Below, one piece after another: positions 7,065 to 15,799 of a stretch of DNA of 64,000 nucleotides. Numbering within the stretch: the first letter of the stretch is position 1; the number at the start of each line of letters is the position of its first letter. This DNA is from Streptomyces prunicolor NBRC 13075. Lineage in GTDB: Bacteria; Actinomycetota; Actinomycetes; Streptomycetales; Streptomycetaceae. Location: assembly GCF_000367365.1 (NCBI RefSeq), contig NZ_BARF01000064.1, positions 107,621 through 171,620 of the forward strand, written 5' to 3'. Position numbers and translations under genes: made by a program. The notes below the pieces were generated by a model, which was not told the origin of the DNA, did no database searches, and saw only the letters and a program-made list of their open reading frames with translations.

Positions 7065-7673
7065 ATGCTGGACGTCACCGTGATCGAGGACCCCGAGGCC
7101 GCAGCCGTCTCGCTGGACCCCATAAGGGCCCGGCTGCTCGCCGAGCTGGCGGGTGGACCCGCGTCGGCCACCATGCTGGCCGGCAAGGTCGGACTGCCCC
7201 GGCAGAAGGTGAACTACCACCTCAAGGCGCTGGAGCGGCACGGCCTGGTCGAGCTGGACGGCGAGCGGCGCAAGGGCAATGTCACCGAGCGGATGATGCG
7301 GGCGACCGCCGCGTCGTACGTCATCTCGCCGCTCGCGCTCGCCGCCGTACAGCCGGACCCGGACCGGTTCCGCGACCAGCTCTCCGCACGCTGGCTGCTG
7401 GCGCTCGGCGCCCGGCTGGTGCGGGACGTCGGTTCGCTGATCACCGGCGCGACCAAGGCCCACCAGCGGCTGGCCACCTACGCGCTGGACGGCGAGGTGC
7501 GCTTCGCCTCCGCCGCCGACCGGGCCGCGTTCATCCAGGAGCTGACCGCCGGGGTGAGCGCCCTCATCCGCAAGTACGACGCGGGTGACGCGGAGGAGGG
7601 GCGCGACCATCGGATCGTCGTGGCCGTCCACCCCACGCTCAAGACGCCACCCACCCCAGAACTGGACCAGTAG
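7065..7673 (+). CDS. ArsR-like winged-helix transcriptional regulator
   Basis: A 202-residue DNA-binding protein. The helix-turn-helix occupies about residues 18-70 (RARLLAELAGGPASATMLAGK, PRQKVNYHLKALERHGLVEL), followed by a longer C-terminal domain than classical metal-sensing ArsR proteins have. No cysteine metal site is present. It is immediately upstream of, and probably cotranscribed with, an SRPBCC-domain gene 52 bases away. This regulator plus SRPBCC pairing is common in actinobacteria. The effector is unknown. Confidence 0.8.
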   Translation: MLDVTVIEDPEAAAVSLDPIRARLLAELAGGPASATMLAGKVGLPRQKVNYHLKALERHGLVELDGERRKGNVTERMMRATAASYVISPLALAAVQPDPDRFRDQLSARWLLALGARLVRDVGSLITGATKAHQRLATYALDGEVRFASAADRAAFIQELTAGVSALIRKYDAGDAEEGRDHRIVVAVHPTLKTPPTPELDQ

Positions 7674-7725
7674 ACCGGCAGAACCAATAGAGCCAGTAGA
7701 ACCCCGTAGCACTCAGGAGCCAGTC

Positions 7726-8451
7726 ATGTCCAAGGAATTCGAGATCGTCTACGAGTTTGAGGTCGACGCCACGCCGGGGGAGGTGTGGGACGCCATCACG
7801 TCCGGTACGGGCGGGTGGCTGTGGCCGATGGAGTTCGACGGGGAGAAGCGCACCGGGCCCTTCGGGTCCACGCTCACGAACTTCGATCCGCCGCACCGGC
7901 TCACCGCCCTCAGTGAGGACGTCGGCTTCCCCACCCAGAGTCTCAACCAGATCGACGAGACCATCGAACCCCGTGACGACGGTCGGCGGGCCTGGGTGCG
8001 GTACGTGCACAGCGGGATCTTCACCGACGACTGGGACAACCAGTACGACGGCGCGCGCAAGCACAACGCGTTCTATCTGCACACCCTGCGGGAGTACGTC
8101 ACCCACTTCGCGGGCCGCCCGGTCGCGTTCGCGACCTTCGACGGCCCCGATGCCTCAACCGCCGCCGACGCCTTCGGAGTTGTCGGCCGGGCGCTCGGCC
8201 TCGCGGACGACACCGCCGAGGGAGCACGGGTCCGGGCCCGCGGGCCCGAAGGCCAACTCCTGGACGCCGTACTCGACTTCCGCGACCCGTACTTCATCGG
8301 ACTGCGCACCGACAGCGCGTTGATCCGCTTCTTCGGGCGCAACCACTGGGGCGCCCCGGTCGGCATCAGCGTCCACGACTTCGCCCCGGACGCCGACGCC
8401 AAGACGAACGAACTCGCCTGGCGGAACTGGCTGGACGGGGCCTTCGCCTGA
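7726..8451 (+). CDS. SRPBCC (START-like, AHSA1-type) domain protein
   Basis: A 241-residue cytoplasmic protein. Residues about 1-130 form an AHSA1-type hydrophobic-cavity fold (EFEVDATPGEVWDAITSGTG at the start, WVRYVHSG in the middle). The C-terminal part (about 140-241) looks like a second, divergent half. Such proteins bind hydrophobic ligands or act as small stress factors. AGGAG lies 7 bases before ATG 7726. Its ArsR-like neighbour probably controls it. Confidence 0.78.
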   Translation: MSKEFEIVYEFEVDATPGEVWDAITSGTGGWLWPMEFDGEKRTGPFGSTLTNFDPPHRLTALSEDVGFPTQSLNQIDETIEPRDDGRRAWVRYVHSGIFTDDWDNQYDGARKHNAFYLHTLREYVTHFAGRPVAFATFDGPDASTAADAFGVVGRALGLADDTAEGARVRARGPEGQLLDAVLDFRDPYFIGLRTDSALIRFFGRNHWGAPVGISVHDFAPDADAKTNELAWRNWLDGAFA

Positions 8452-8514
8452 CCTGGTGCAAGTCGGCGAGACCCCGTCCAACCACCCCCCGTGCCCCCGT
8501 GGGCCCCGCAGGTG

Positions 8515-10338
8515 CTACGGCTGGAAGCGCAGCACCTGCGGGTCGTGGTCGCTGATCTGGTCGTTGAACTCCGAGTTGATGTGGACGCTGTCGTACTCGA
8601 AGCAGTCCTTGCGGATCGACGGACTGATCAGGATCTGGTCCAGGACCTGCTGGTTGCCCTGGTAGTCGTACGTGTAACGCTCGTTCTTCGGCAGGGACTT
8701 GATCGCCGAGTACAGTTCGCCGTCGCCTTCGAGGATCTTCGCGGTGTCGGAGAACTCGAAGTCGTTCATGTCGCCGAGCGTGATCACGTCCGCGTTCTTC
8801 TGCGCGGCGAGGATCTCGTTGACGAAGGCGTTGACCGCCGTCGCCTGCGCGTGCCGCTGGGTCTCCGAGCTGCGGGTGACCGGCTGGTACTGCGCGGTCA
8901 GGGGCTGGTCGCCACCCTTGGAGATCAGGTGGTTGGCGATCACGAAGACCGTCTTGCCCTTGAAGACGAACTCGCCCGCGAGCGGCTTGCGGCTCGCGCT
9001 CCAGGCCGCGTTGGCCGGGTCGATCCGGCCGGGGGAGGCGGTGAGTTGGGCCTTGCCGTGCACCTTGGTGACACCGACGGCGGTCGTCGAGTCGCCGCCC
9101 GCGCGGTCGGTGAAGGAGACCCGCTCCGGGTTGAACAGGAACACCTGGCGGATGTTGCCGCCGGGCTCGCCGCCGTCCTGGTCGTTGACCGGGTCGATCG
9201 AACGCCAGTCGTACTTCGGGCCGCCCGCCGCGACGATCGCGTCGATCAGCTTGTTGACCGTGACGCTCGCGTCGACCGTGCCGTCGTCCGTCGCACCGTT
9301 GTTGTCCTGGATCTCCTCCAGGGACACGATGTCGGGGGACTGCAGGTTGTTGACGATCGCGGCGGCGTGCGCGGCGAAGGTGCCGTCCGACGGGTCGAGG
9401 TTCTCGACGTTGTACGTCGCCACCGCGAGCTGGCTCTTCGACTGCTTCTTCGTCGTCTCGCGCTTGAGGCCCGCGCTCTTCACGGCGCCGATCTCGTTCG
9501 CGACGAGGGTGTAGCCGCCGTACTGGTTGAAGTCCAGCGGGCCGGCCGTGGTGCCGGTCAGCTTGTCGCCGACGTTGACGACCGGGAAGTCCGCCGTCGC
9601 GCCCAGGGACTGGATCTGCAGGCGCCCGCCGTTCTGCGAGTCGTAGGAGCCGTAGATCGTGCCACCGCGCTTGGTGGCGTTCTCGTGCGGCTTCACCGTG
9701 ACCCACAGCTCCGCGTACGGGTCGGTCGCGGTGACCACGCGCGCGTCGGAGACCTGGACGTTCATGCCCTCGAGGGACTCGTAGTAGTCCAGGGCGTACT
9801 TCTTCGGCTGGAGCGCCAGCGCGTTGATCGAACCGCTCGCGGCGGTGTCGCCGACCGCGGTGTACGTGCTCGGCACGGACCGGTCGCTGATCACCGTGGC
9901 GGCCGGAACGGCGTTGCCGCTGGAGACGACGGTGACCGTCGGCTTGGTGATCTCGGTCAGCGACTGGTTGCCCGTGGCGGCACCGCCCGGCACGTACTCG
10001 GAGACCGTGCCGGAGACGGTGACCGAGTCGCCGACGGCGACCTTCGGCGTGGAGCTGGTGAAGACGAAGACGCCCTCGCTCGTGGCCGGGTTGTCGTCCG
10101 GGGTCGCGTCCTGGAACCAGAACCCCTTCGACGAGCCGTACGTACGGACGCCCGTGACGATGCCCGGTACGTCCGCGACCTTCTGGCCGGCGTACGGGGA
10201 CACCCGGGTCGTGCCCTGGATGTCATGGATGCGCACGCTGTCGGCGTGCGCGGGCGAGGTGAGGACGATCGTGGACGCCACGGAACAGACGGCGGCGACG
10301 GTCAGCGCGGCGAGACGCGCGGAGGACTTGCTCGGCAA
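8515..10338 (-). CDS. Secreted endonuclease/exonuclease/phosphatase-family nuclease
   Basis: A 607-residue exported protein. A signal peptide (SARLAALTVAAVCSVASTIV, cleavage near AHA-D) is followed by an OB-fold-like domain (about 35-290) with long beta segments. The C-terminal catalytic domain (about 295-607) is of the EEP superfamily: YNVENL, SLEEIQDN with the metal-binding glutamate, VIANHL, TLGDMNDFE and SDHDPQ. The layout matches large secreted ExeM/NucH-type nucleases, which release nucleotides and phosphate outside the cell. TTG 10338 is chosen because GGAGGG ends about 6 bases upstream; an in-frame ATG at 10362 lacks such a site. The order of an OB-fold part before the nuclease part is normal for this group. 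Confidence 0.85.
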   Translation of the reverse strand: MPSKSSARLAALTVAAVCSVASTIVLTSPAHADSVRIHDIQGTTRVSPYAGQKVADVPGIVTGVRTYGSSKGFWFQDATPDDNPATSEGVFVFTSSTPKVAVGDSVTVSGTVSEYVPGGAATGNQSLTEITKPTVTVVSSGNAVPAATVISDRSVPSTYTAVGDTAASGSINALALQPKKYALDYYESLEGMNVQVSDARVVTATDPYAELWVTVKPHENATKRGGTIYGSYDSQNGGRLQIQSLGATADFPVVNVGDKLTGTTAGPLDFNQYGGYTLVANEIGAVKSAGLKRETTKKQSKSQLAVATYNVENLDPSDGTFAAHAAAIVNNLQSPDIVSLEEIQDNNGATDDGTVDASVTVNKLIDAIVAAGGPKYDWRSIDPVNDQDGGEPGGNIRQVFLFNPERVSFTDRAGGDSTTAVGVTKVHGKAQLTASPGRIDPANAAWSASRKPLAGEFVFKGKTVFVIANHLISKGGDQPLTAQYQPVTRSSETQRHAQATAVNAFVNEILAAQKNADVITLGDMNDFEFSDTAKILEGDGELYSAIKSLPKNERYTYDYQGNQQVLDQILISPSIRKDCFEYDSVHINSEFNDQISDHDPQVLRFQP

Positions 10339-10672
10339 CGGGATCCCTCCGGGGACATGCATGAGTGCCGGGACGAGGGTGATGGAACAGGTGACAACAG
10401 GTGATACGGCGGTGGGAGCCGCGAACCGGTGGGGCGGTGGCGACGCGCGTAGAACTTACCTGGAATGGGTGTCCATGACATTTCTACGCGCGTCAATCTC
10501 ATTGCGAGGCCGCCCAGTTGTCAAGGTTTCGGCCATGTACTCCTCGTGGCCGGAACATGAACCGGGCGGCATGGGTCGAAATCCGTCTAGGCTGAGCGGC
10601 TGAGTCGTGTGTCGTGTACGGCCGTCGTACAGCCGTCGTACGGCCTTCGAGGCGCCCTAGGAGAACCCACCG
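10339..10672. other. Divergent control region between the nuclease and the 478-residue gene
   Basis: No gene is visible in these 334 bases. It contains a perfect 13-bp inverted repeat (listed separately) and, close to the right-hand gene, a direct repeat of GCCGTCGTAC (10622-10631 and 10632-10641, approximate). Both neighbouring genes start from this region. Confidence 0.5.
10442..10494. promoter_or_regulatory. Perfect 13-bp inverted repeat upstream of the nuclease
   Basis: GACGCGCGTAGAA (10442-10454) is repeated exactly in inverted orientation at 10482-10494, with 27 bases between. It lies about 100 bases upstream of the nuclease start. It could be a double operator or a hairpin in a leader RNA. 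Confidence 0.5.
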
Positions 10673-12109
10673 ATGTCAGACAGCTCCCCCTTGCCGCCGG
10701 TGCGGCTGCACTCCGAAGCGGAGCTGGCGCGCGACGCGCTGTCCACACCCCTGCTCGCCCGGGCCGCACGGCTCGCCCGCTGGGCGGGACCCGACACCCG
10801 CATCGACGCCGGTGGCAGCCTTGTCGACGAGCAACTGCCCGCCGCGGCCGAGCTCCTCGGCCTCACCGGCGAGGACGCCGCGGCCGACGCGAGCGAGGCC
10901 TGGCGGGTCGCCGTGGACACCGGGCTCGTCGAGGTCGTCGACGAGGAGGAGGGCACCGTAGCGGCGGGCGAGGAGCTGGCACAGCTCACCTCCGGCTCGC
11001 CCGGCGATGTGCTCGCGGTGTGGCTCGGAGCCCTCGACACTCTTCTCGCGGACGCGAGCGTGCCCGATCTGGACGGTCTTGTCGACGCCATGGACGAGGG
11101 CGGCGAGGTCGATTTCTCGTCACTCGACTGGGACCCCGAGGCGGAGGCCGAGTTCCTCGACGGCGTCCTCGGCAACCTTTACCTCCTGACCGTCAACGAG
11201 GACGGCCCCGGCGACGGCCCCGTCCCGCTGCCCGCGCTCGCCGCGTCGATGATCGTGCCCAGCGACATGGGTGAGCCCACCAACGACGTCCTGGAGCAGG
11301 TCTCCGACGCGATGATGCGCCTCGACGACCAGTTCCGGCTCCTCGAACCGGTCGGCATCGTCGAGTACCAGCCCGTCGACGAGGCCCTCATGGCCGACCC
11401 CGACGAACTGACCGACGGACCCTCCGCGCCCGTCGACGAGACCGACGTCACCCGCTACGGCATGGTCCGCCTCACCCCCCTCGGCCTCTACGGCCTGCGC
11501 GCCCGCCTCCTCGAAGCGGGCTTCGCCGCCCCCGCCGTAGGAGATCTCGCGGACAAGGGCGCGGACGCGCTGCTCGACGGGACGTCGACGTTCCCGCAGG
11601 CGGCCGCGCGGGCCGAGACCGAGCAGTGGCTGGCCGGTCGTGAACCCCTGGCGGCGGCACGGGAGTTGCTCGCCGCGGCCCGCGGCGCCGACACCGGAGC
11701 GCCGCTACGGCGGCTGCTCTGCCAGCAGGCGCTCTCCCTCGTCGGCGACGAGGCCGAGCCCGCGCTGCGCGAGGTGCTCGACGACCCCGAACTGGGCGGC
11801 CTCGCCCGGGTCTGGCTGAGCGAGCACGGCGCGAGCGATGTCCCCGCGCCCTCCGAGGACCTGGTGTTCTGGCTGACCGTCGACACGGTCGCCGCGCAGC
11901 TCGCCGCCGAGGGCAACTCCGAGGAGCTGCAGGCCCTGGTCGAGGGCCTGGCCCAGCAGCACAACGGGTTCTTCGCGGCGGCCTGGCGGGTCGACCACCC
12001 GGCAACCGCGGACGTCCTGGAGGCGATGGGCCGGCTGCACCCGGACAAGCGGATCGCGAAGGAAGCGCGCAAGGCGGCGTTCAAGGCGCGTTCCCAGCAA
12101 GGGAATTGA
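10673..12109 (+). CDS. Large acidic alpha-helical conserved protein, function unknown
   Basis: A 478-residue soluble protein, very rich in Asp, Glu, Ala and Leu, with no signal peptide or membrane helix. The central part has winged-helix-like character (RYGMVRLTPLGLYGLRARLLEAGF). The C-terminal 200 residues look like HEAT-type helical repeats (LLCQQALSLVGDEAEPALREVL, LEAMGRLHPDKRIAKEARKAAF). It is of a type widely conserved in Streptomyces without a known role. AGGAGAA lies 8 bases before ATG 10673. A strong hairpin follows the stop. Confidence 0.75.
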   Translation: MSDSSPLPPVRLHSEAELARDALSTPLLARAARLARWAGPDTRIDAGGSLVDEQLPAAAELLGLTGEDAAADASEAWRVAVDTGLVEVVDEEEGTVAAGEELAQLTSGSPGDVLAVWLGALDTLLADASVPDLDGLVDAMDEGGEVDFSSLDWDPEAEAEFLDGVLGNLYLLTVNEDGPGDGPVPLPALAASMIVPSDMGEPTNDVLEQVSDAMMRLDDQFRLLEPVGIVEYQPVDEALMADPDELTDGPSAPVDETDVTRYGMVRLTPLGLYGLRARLLEAGFAAPAVGDLADKGADALLDGTSTFPQAAARAETEQWLAGREPLAAARELLAAARGADTGAPLRRLLCQQALSLVGDEAEPALREVLDDPELGGLARVWLSEHGASDVPAPSEDLVFWLTVDTVAAQLAAEGNSEELQALVEGLAQQHNGFFAAAWRVDHPATADVLEAMGRLHPDKRIAKEARKAAFKARSQQGN

Positions 12110-12122
12110 CGCGGAAAGCCGA

Positions 12123-12150
12123 GGTGTGGGGAGGGCGACCTCCCCACACC
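12123..12150. terminator. Bidirectional hairpin terminator
   Basis: A perfect 12-bp stem (12123-12134 with 12139-12150) closes a GCGA tetraloop. It lies between the convergent 478-residue gene and the 148-residue gene and can serve both. Confidence 0.8.
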
Positions 12151-12166
12151 CCGACGGTTCACCGCC

Positions 12167-12613
12167 TCAGCAGTGGTAGCTCGTCGTGTGCTTGAACGAC
12201 GAGGAGTCCCCGTTGAAGCCGTACGTACCCCGGTAGGCCGGCGGGTTCTGGAACTCGCCGACGAGGGTCGTCGCGTTGGCGTGGGCGCCCTGGCCGGTGC
12301 GCTTCGCGTCGAGACGGATCGTCTCGCCCATGAAGCCGCCCGTGATGTCCCAGGGGGCGCCGCTGATGCCGGAGGTGATCTTGCCGCCGGTCACGACGTG
12401 CGGGTACGTGTTGGGGTTGTACTCCACCTCGATGGCGAAGGTCATCGACCCGTTGTGCAGTTCCAGCTTGGTGGACGCGGAGGCCGCCTCGGCGGTCATG
12501 TCCTGCTGGGAGGCGAACGCCTCGTCACGCGTCTTTACTTCCGCGCCCTGGGGATTGTGGAAACGGTGCTCGGAGCCGGTATGGCTCTTCTGCCGCTTGG
12601 CCTGCGTGGTCAT
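12167..12613 (-). CDS. 148-residue beta-rich protein, function unknown
   Basis: A small protein with a polar, low-complexity N-terminus (about 1-45) and a beta-rich remainder (KLELHNGSMTFAIEVEYN, DITGGFMGETIRLDA, TLVGEFQNPPAYRGTYGFNG). It ends in a lone cysteine. No signal peptide is evident. It lies 57 bases downstream of the NAL1-like peptidase gene on the same strand and is probably cotranscribed, so it may be a substrate or partner of the peptidase. No family is recognised; an avidin- or lectin-like barrel would fit the pattern but is not shown. Confidence 0.6.
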   Translation of the reverse strand: MTTQAKRQKSHTGSEHRFHNPQGAEVKTRDEAFASQQDMTAEAASASTKLELHNGSMTFAIEVEYNPNTYPHVVTGGKITSGISGAPWDITGGFMGETIRLDAKRTGQGAHANATTLVGEFQNPPAYRGTYGFNGDSSSFKHTTSYHC

Positions 12614-12635
12614 GCTGATTCCCTCTTCCGGTACA

Positions 12636-12675
12636 GGTGTTGAGCGACCGTTACGGGTGCTGAGTGACCGTCAGG
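12636..12675. repeat. Imperfect 20-bp direct repeat at the end of the peptidase gene
   Basis: Two tandem 20-bp units (12636-12655 and 12656-12675) share GGTGxTGAGxGACCGT. The second overlaps the stop codon of the peptidase gene. It probably arose by a local duplication. Confidence 0.6.
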
Positions 12676-13834
12676 CAAGCTGCTCGGCGATCTCCACCCG
12701 CAGCAGCGCGCGGACGTTCTCGATGTGGTTGGCGACGGTGACGACCGAGGAACCCGCGAAGAGCAGACCGGTCGCGACGTTGTCGAGGGAGGTCACCAGC
12801 GAACCGGAGTCGCCGCCCGCCGAGATGCTCGTCGTCAGGACCTGGTCCAAGAACCGGGCCGTGCCCGCCGTGCCGTAGCCGACGTCGATCGTGACGTCGG
12901 TCGCGATGATCCGGCCGAAGCTGATGTTCGTCGTACGGCCGGTCTTCTTCACCAGGTCGCCGACCGAGACGTTGGCCTTGCGCCGCCAGGCGCGCGGCGC
13001 ACCGCTGAAGTGCTGCTCACGGGTGGCGTCCTGGAAGTCCACGGCGCCGAGCGCGCAGTCCACCACGTTGTTGTGGCGCTCCACCGGGATCTGCGGCGCG
13101 AACTGGATAGGGATGAACCGGTCCAGGGTCGCGAGACGGTCGTCCGGGTCCGTGCCGCCGTCGTACGCGCCGGGCTGCAGGATCGAACTCCCCGGCTGGG
13201 CGCGGTTGCAGTCGGCCAGCACGTGGTTGTTGGAGAGGACGTAGAACCGCGCGGGGGTGCCGAGGCCGGGACCCGGCGGGTCCACGGAGGCGCCCGGCAG
13301 GAAGTCGTACACCACGCTGCCCAACGTGCCCGCGGTCACTCGCACGTTGCCGATCGAGACGCCTGAACGGGCCGGGCGCATACGGCGCTTGAGGAGCTGC
13401 GGCTCGAACCGGCCGAGCCCGCCGAGCTCTTCCAGCAACGGCTGCGTGAGGCCGGCGAGTTGCTCGGCCGTGCTGCCGTCGCTCCGGTAGGAGGTACCGC
13501 GGTCCTCGGAGCGGCCCGGGGTCCGGCGTTGCTGCTGCTGACGCTGCGCGGCGACATGGCCGACCGCGACGACGTCGGTGGGGGTGCCGTCGTCCATCGT
13601 GCGCGGGATGACATCCCGCTCGGGGAGCTGGGACTCCGGCACCTTCTGGGTCACGAACACCAGCACGGCCGCTTCGCCCGTGGCCTGTCCGTCGATCCAC
13701 TTCACGCCGTGGCCGAAGCCGACGACGTTGGCCAGCGGCGACTGCGGCCGCAGGAAGTCTGAATTCGCTTGCCGACGGGAGCTGTCACTCAGCTGGCCGC
13801 CGGTCGGTCCTCGCATCATCTCGGGCTGGCTCAC
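12671..13834 (-). CDS. NAL1-like trypsin-fold serine peptidase
   Basis: A 387-residue protein. Residues about 25-80 are a distinct N-terminal domain (VVGFGHGVKWIDGQ, VLVFVTQKVPE), then comes a Q/R-rich linker, and a chymotrypsin-type domain at about 150-387. The catalytic triad is visible: His in LSNNHVLA, Asp in NNVVDCALGAVD, Ser in SAGGDSGSLV. The GDSGS setting and the domain before it match plant NAL1-type and related bacterial peptidases. No signal peptide is present, so it may act inside the cell. GTG 13834 is preferred because GAGGTGG ends 6 bases upstream; ATG 13849 has no such site. The next gene downstream encodes a beta-rich protein that may be its partner. Confidence 0.8.
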   Translation of the reverse strand: MSQPEMMRGPTGGQLSDSSRRQANSDFLRPQSPLANVVGFGHGVKWIDGQATGEAAVLVFVTQKVPESQLPERDVIPRTMDDGTPTDVVAVGHVAAQRQQQQRRTPGRSEDRGTSYRSDGSTAEQLAGLTQPLLEELGGLGRFEPQLLKRRMRPARSGVSIGNVRVTAGTLGSVVYDFLPGASVDPPGPGLGTPARFYVLSNNHVLADCNRAQPGSSILQPGAYDGGTDPDDRLATLDRFIPIQFAPQIPVERHNNVVDCALGAVDFQDATREQHFSGAPRAWRRKANVSVGDLVKKTGRTTNISFGRIIATDVTIDVGYGTAGTARFLDQVLTTSISAGGDSGSLVTSLDNVATGLLFAGSSVVTVANHIENVRALLRVEIAEQLA

Positions 13835-13936
13835 GCCAGACCACCTCATCAGATCACGGCTCTTGGTCCCTTACGGGCTACGGCGATCGCGCCTTCTCGA
13901 AAGGGCCGGTCGCGGGGGGCACTTCCCGCTCACATG

Positions 13937-13957
13937 GGCCGGCTTCGTGAGCCGGCC
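13937..13957. other. Hairpin GGCCGGCT/AGCCGGCC
   Basis: An 8-bp perfect stem (13937-13944 with 13950-13957) closes a TCGTG loop, followed by TTCT. It lies in the divergent region and could end a short leader transcript or insulate the two promoters. Confidence 0.45.
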
Positions 13958-14182
13958 TTCTGCGGTGTGCTCTTCAGGTCTATGGCCGGGGAGCAGGCGG
14001 AGTCAAGGCAATCTGAAATGAATCACGAATTTCGCCCCGATCCATACTTTCCGTCCGCTACACGCCCTTTGGCCTTGCTTTCGAAGCGTCGCCAGGCCAG
14101 TTCTTCCGGAGCGGAGGACTTTTGGGTTTCGTGGGGGAGTACATACGGATTCATGGAAGGGAGACTGGTGATGTCGCTCGGT

Positions 14183-14198
14183 GTTCAACTCCCGTTCA
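14183..14198 (+). promoter_or_regulatory. PHO-box-like direct repeat upstream of phoX-type gene
   Basis: GTTCA occurs at 14183-14187 and again at 14194-14198, spaced exactly 11 bp. That is the layout of PhoP-binding direct-repeat units in Streptomyces (GTTCA-type 11-bp units). The downstream gene is a PhoX-family phosphatase, a classical phosphate-starvation target. Confidence 0.55.
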
Positions 14199-14272
14199 GA
14201 CATGGGCGGAAGCGTGGCGCCGACCGAGGTCCGCCACCCTCCACGGCACACCCACCGTCACAGGAGACACGC

Positions 14273-15730
14273 ATGTCGCTCACCCGCAGGGATTTCACCG
14301 CAAAGTCCGCGCTGACCGGTGCCGGGGTCGCGCTGGCGGGCAGCGTCGGCGCCCTCGCCACCGCGCCCAACGCCCTCGCCGCCACCGACACCGACAGTGA
14401 GAACTCGGCGGCCGAATACGGCCACGGACACCAGCACCCCGGCGTCGGCTACGGCCCGCTGCTCGCCGACCCGGACGGCCTCCTCGCCCTCCCCGCCGGC
14501 TTCAAATACCGCGTCATCACCTACAGCGGGAAAACCAAGCTGGAGTCGGGCGAGTTCACCCCCTCCAACCACGACGGCACGTCCACCTTCGACGGCCCGC
14601 GCGGCGCCACCCTCCTCGTCAACAACCACGAGCTGGCCGGCCCCCGCGCCCAGTGGCCCCACCCCGTCCCGCTCACCGAGGGCCTCGTCTACGACCCCGC
14701 CGGGGCCGGCGGCTGCACGGTCGTCGAGGTCCGCCGCGACCATGTCGCCGAGTGGGTCGGCATCGCCGGCACCGTCACCAACTGCGCGGGTGGCAACACC
14801 CCTTGGGACACCTGGCTCACCTGTGAGGAGACCGAGGACAAGGCCGGCACCAACGGCTTCACCAAGGACCACGGTTACGTCTTCGAGGTCGACCCGGTCG
14901 ACCGTCGCGCCAACCGAAACCCCAAGCCCATCAAGGCACTTGGCCGCTACGCCCACGAGGCGGTGGTCGTCGACCCCAAGCGTGGCCACCTCTACCTCAC
15001 CGAGGACGCGTCGGGCCCGAACGGCCTCCTCTACCGCTGGACCCCGCCGGAGCACTTCCACCACGGCCGCGGCAAGCTCCGCACCCTCGCCGACGACGCG
15101 GGCGTCCTCCAGGCCTTCAAGTGCTTCGACTCCGGCGGCAAGTTCATCGACGACCTCTCCCGCGCCACGAAGATCGGCACGGTCTACGGCGTCGACTGGA
15201 TCGACGTCCCCGACCGCGACGCGAAGACGGTCTCGGTCCGCAAGCAGTTCGCCGCCGGAGAGATCACCCGCGCCCGCAAGCTCGAGGGCATGTGGTGGGG
15301 CGACGGCGGCACCTACATCGTCTCCTCGTTCGCCCGCACGGAGAGCCCCGTCCAGCACGACGGCGCCGTCTGGTTCTACGACCCCAAGCGCCGCACCCTC
15401 ACCCTCAAGGTCCTCATCGGCGTCAACCCCGACCCGTCCGTGGACGGCGCGTTCGACGGCCCCGACAACATCACCGTCTCTCCCTACGGCGGCCTCGTCA
15501 TCGCCGAGGACGGCGAGGGCGTCCAGCACCTGTTCGGCGCGACCGACAGCGGGCGCACGTACCCGATCGCCCGCAACGAACTCAACATCGGCACCGAAGA
15601 GAAGCCGGAATACAGCGAGTTCACGGGCGTGACCTTCTCGCCCGACGGCAAGACGCTGTTCGCGAACATCCAGACGCCGGGGATCATGCTGGCGATCACG
15701 GGGCCTTGGAAGCGGCAGAAGCGCGGCTGA
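14273..15730 (+). CDS. PhoX-family (DUF839) secreted phosphatase
   Basis: A 485-residue protein with a twin-arginine signal (LTRRDFTAKSALTGAGVALA, cleavage near ALA-A) and a PhoX-type beta-propeller. PhoX enzymes are calcium/iron-dependent alkaline phosphatases that release phosphate from esters outside the cell. Typical segments are LVNNHEL, NCAGGNTPWDTWLTCEET (metal-site loop and conserved glutamates), GRYAHEAVVVDP, YLTEDAS and GPDNITVSPYGGLVIAEDGEG. The length and the order of blades fit the family. AGGAGA lies 7 bases before ATG 14273. A direct repeat of PHO-box spacing about 80 bases upstream suggests PhoP control. Confidence 0.88.
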   Translation: MSLTRRDFTAKSALTGAGVALAGSVGALATAPNALAATDTDSENSAAEYGHGHQHPGVGYGPLLADPDGLLALPAGFKYRVITYSGKTKLESGEFTPSNHDGTSTFDGPRGATLLVNNHELAGPRAQWPHPVPLTEGLVYDPAGAGGCTVVEVRRDHVAEWVGIAGTVTNCAGGNTPWDTWLTCEETEDKAGTNGFTKDHGYVFEVDPVDRRANRNPKPIKALGRYAHEAVVVDPKRGHLYLTEDASGPNGLLYRWTPPEHFHHGRGKLRTLADDAGVLQAFKCFDSGGKFIDDLSRATKIGTVYGVDWIDVPDRDAKTVSVRKQFAAGEITRARKLEGMWWGDGGTYIVSSFARTESPVQHDGAVWFYDPKRRTLTLKVLIGVNPDPSVDGAFDGPDNITVSPYGGLVIAEDGEGVQHLFGATDSGRTYPIARNELNIGTEEKPEYSEFTGVTFSPDGKTLFANIQTPGIMLAITGPWKRQKRG

Positions 15731-15752
15731 ACTCCCGTACGGAATTAATTGG

Positions 15753-15783
15753 TTGGCCCCTCCAGAGCTGTGCCTCCTACTCT
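15753..15783 (+). promoter_or_regulatory. Possible promoter for the tandem Y RNAs
   Basis: TTGGCC (15753-15758) and TACTCT (15778-15783) are separated by 19 bp, just before the first RNA. The hexamers fit the housekeeping consensus loosely and the spacing is longer than ideal. Confidence 0.4.
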
Positions 15784-15799
15784 GAGATCACAACAGCAC

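Larger units (their letters stand above)
13835..14272. other. 438-base intergenic region with hairpin and PHO-box-like repeat
   Basis: No coding frame with a ribosome site is visible. The region holds the divergent promoters of the NAL1-like peptidase and the PhoX phosphatase, an 8-bp-stem hairpin at 13937-13957, an AT-richer stretch around 14010-14060 that is unusual for this genome, and the repeat at 14183-14198. Confidence 0.5.

Noticed and set aside
12725..13366. Long open frames opposite real genes (also around 19.6-21.0 kb, 21.3-22.9 kb and 46.3-47.9 kb)
   Set aside because: They are GC-bias shadows: low-complexity Arg/Gly/Ala products, no ribosome site, and they sit against well-supported genes on the other strand or frame.
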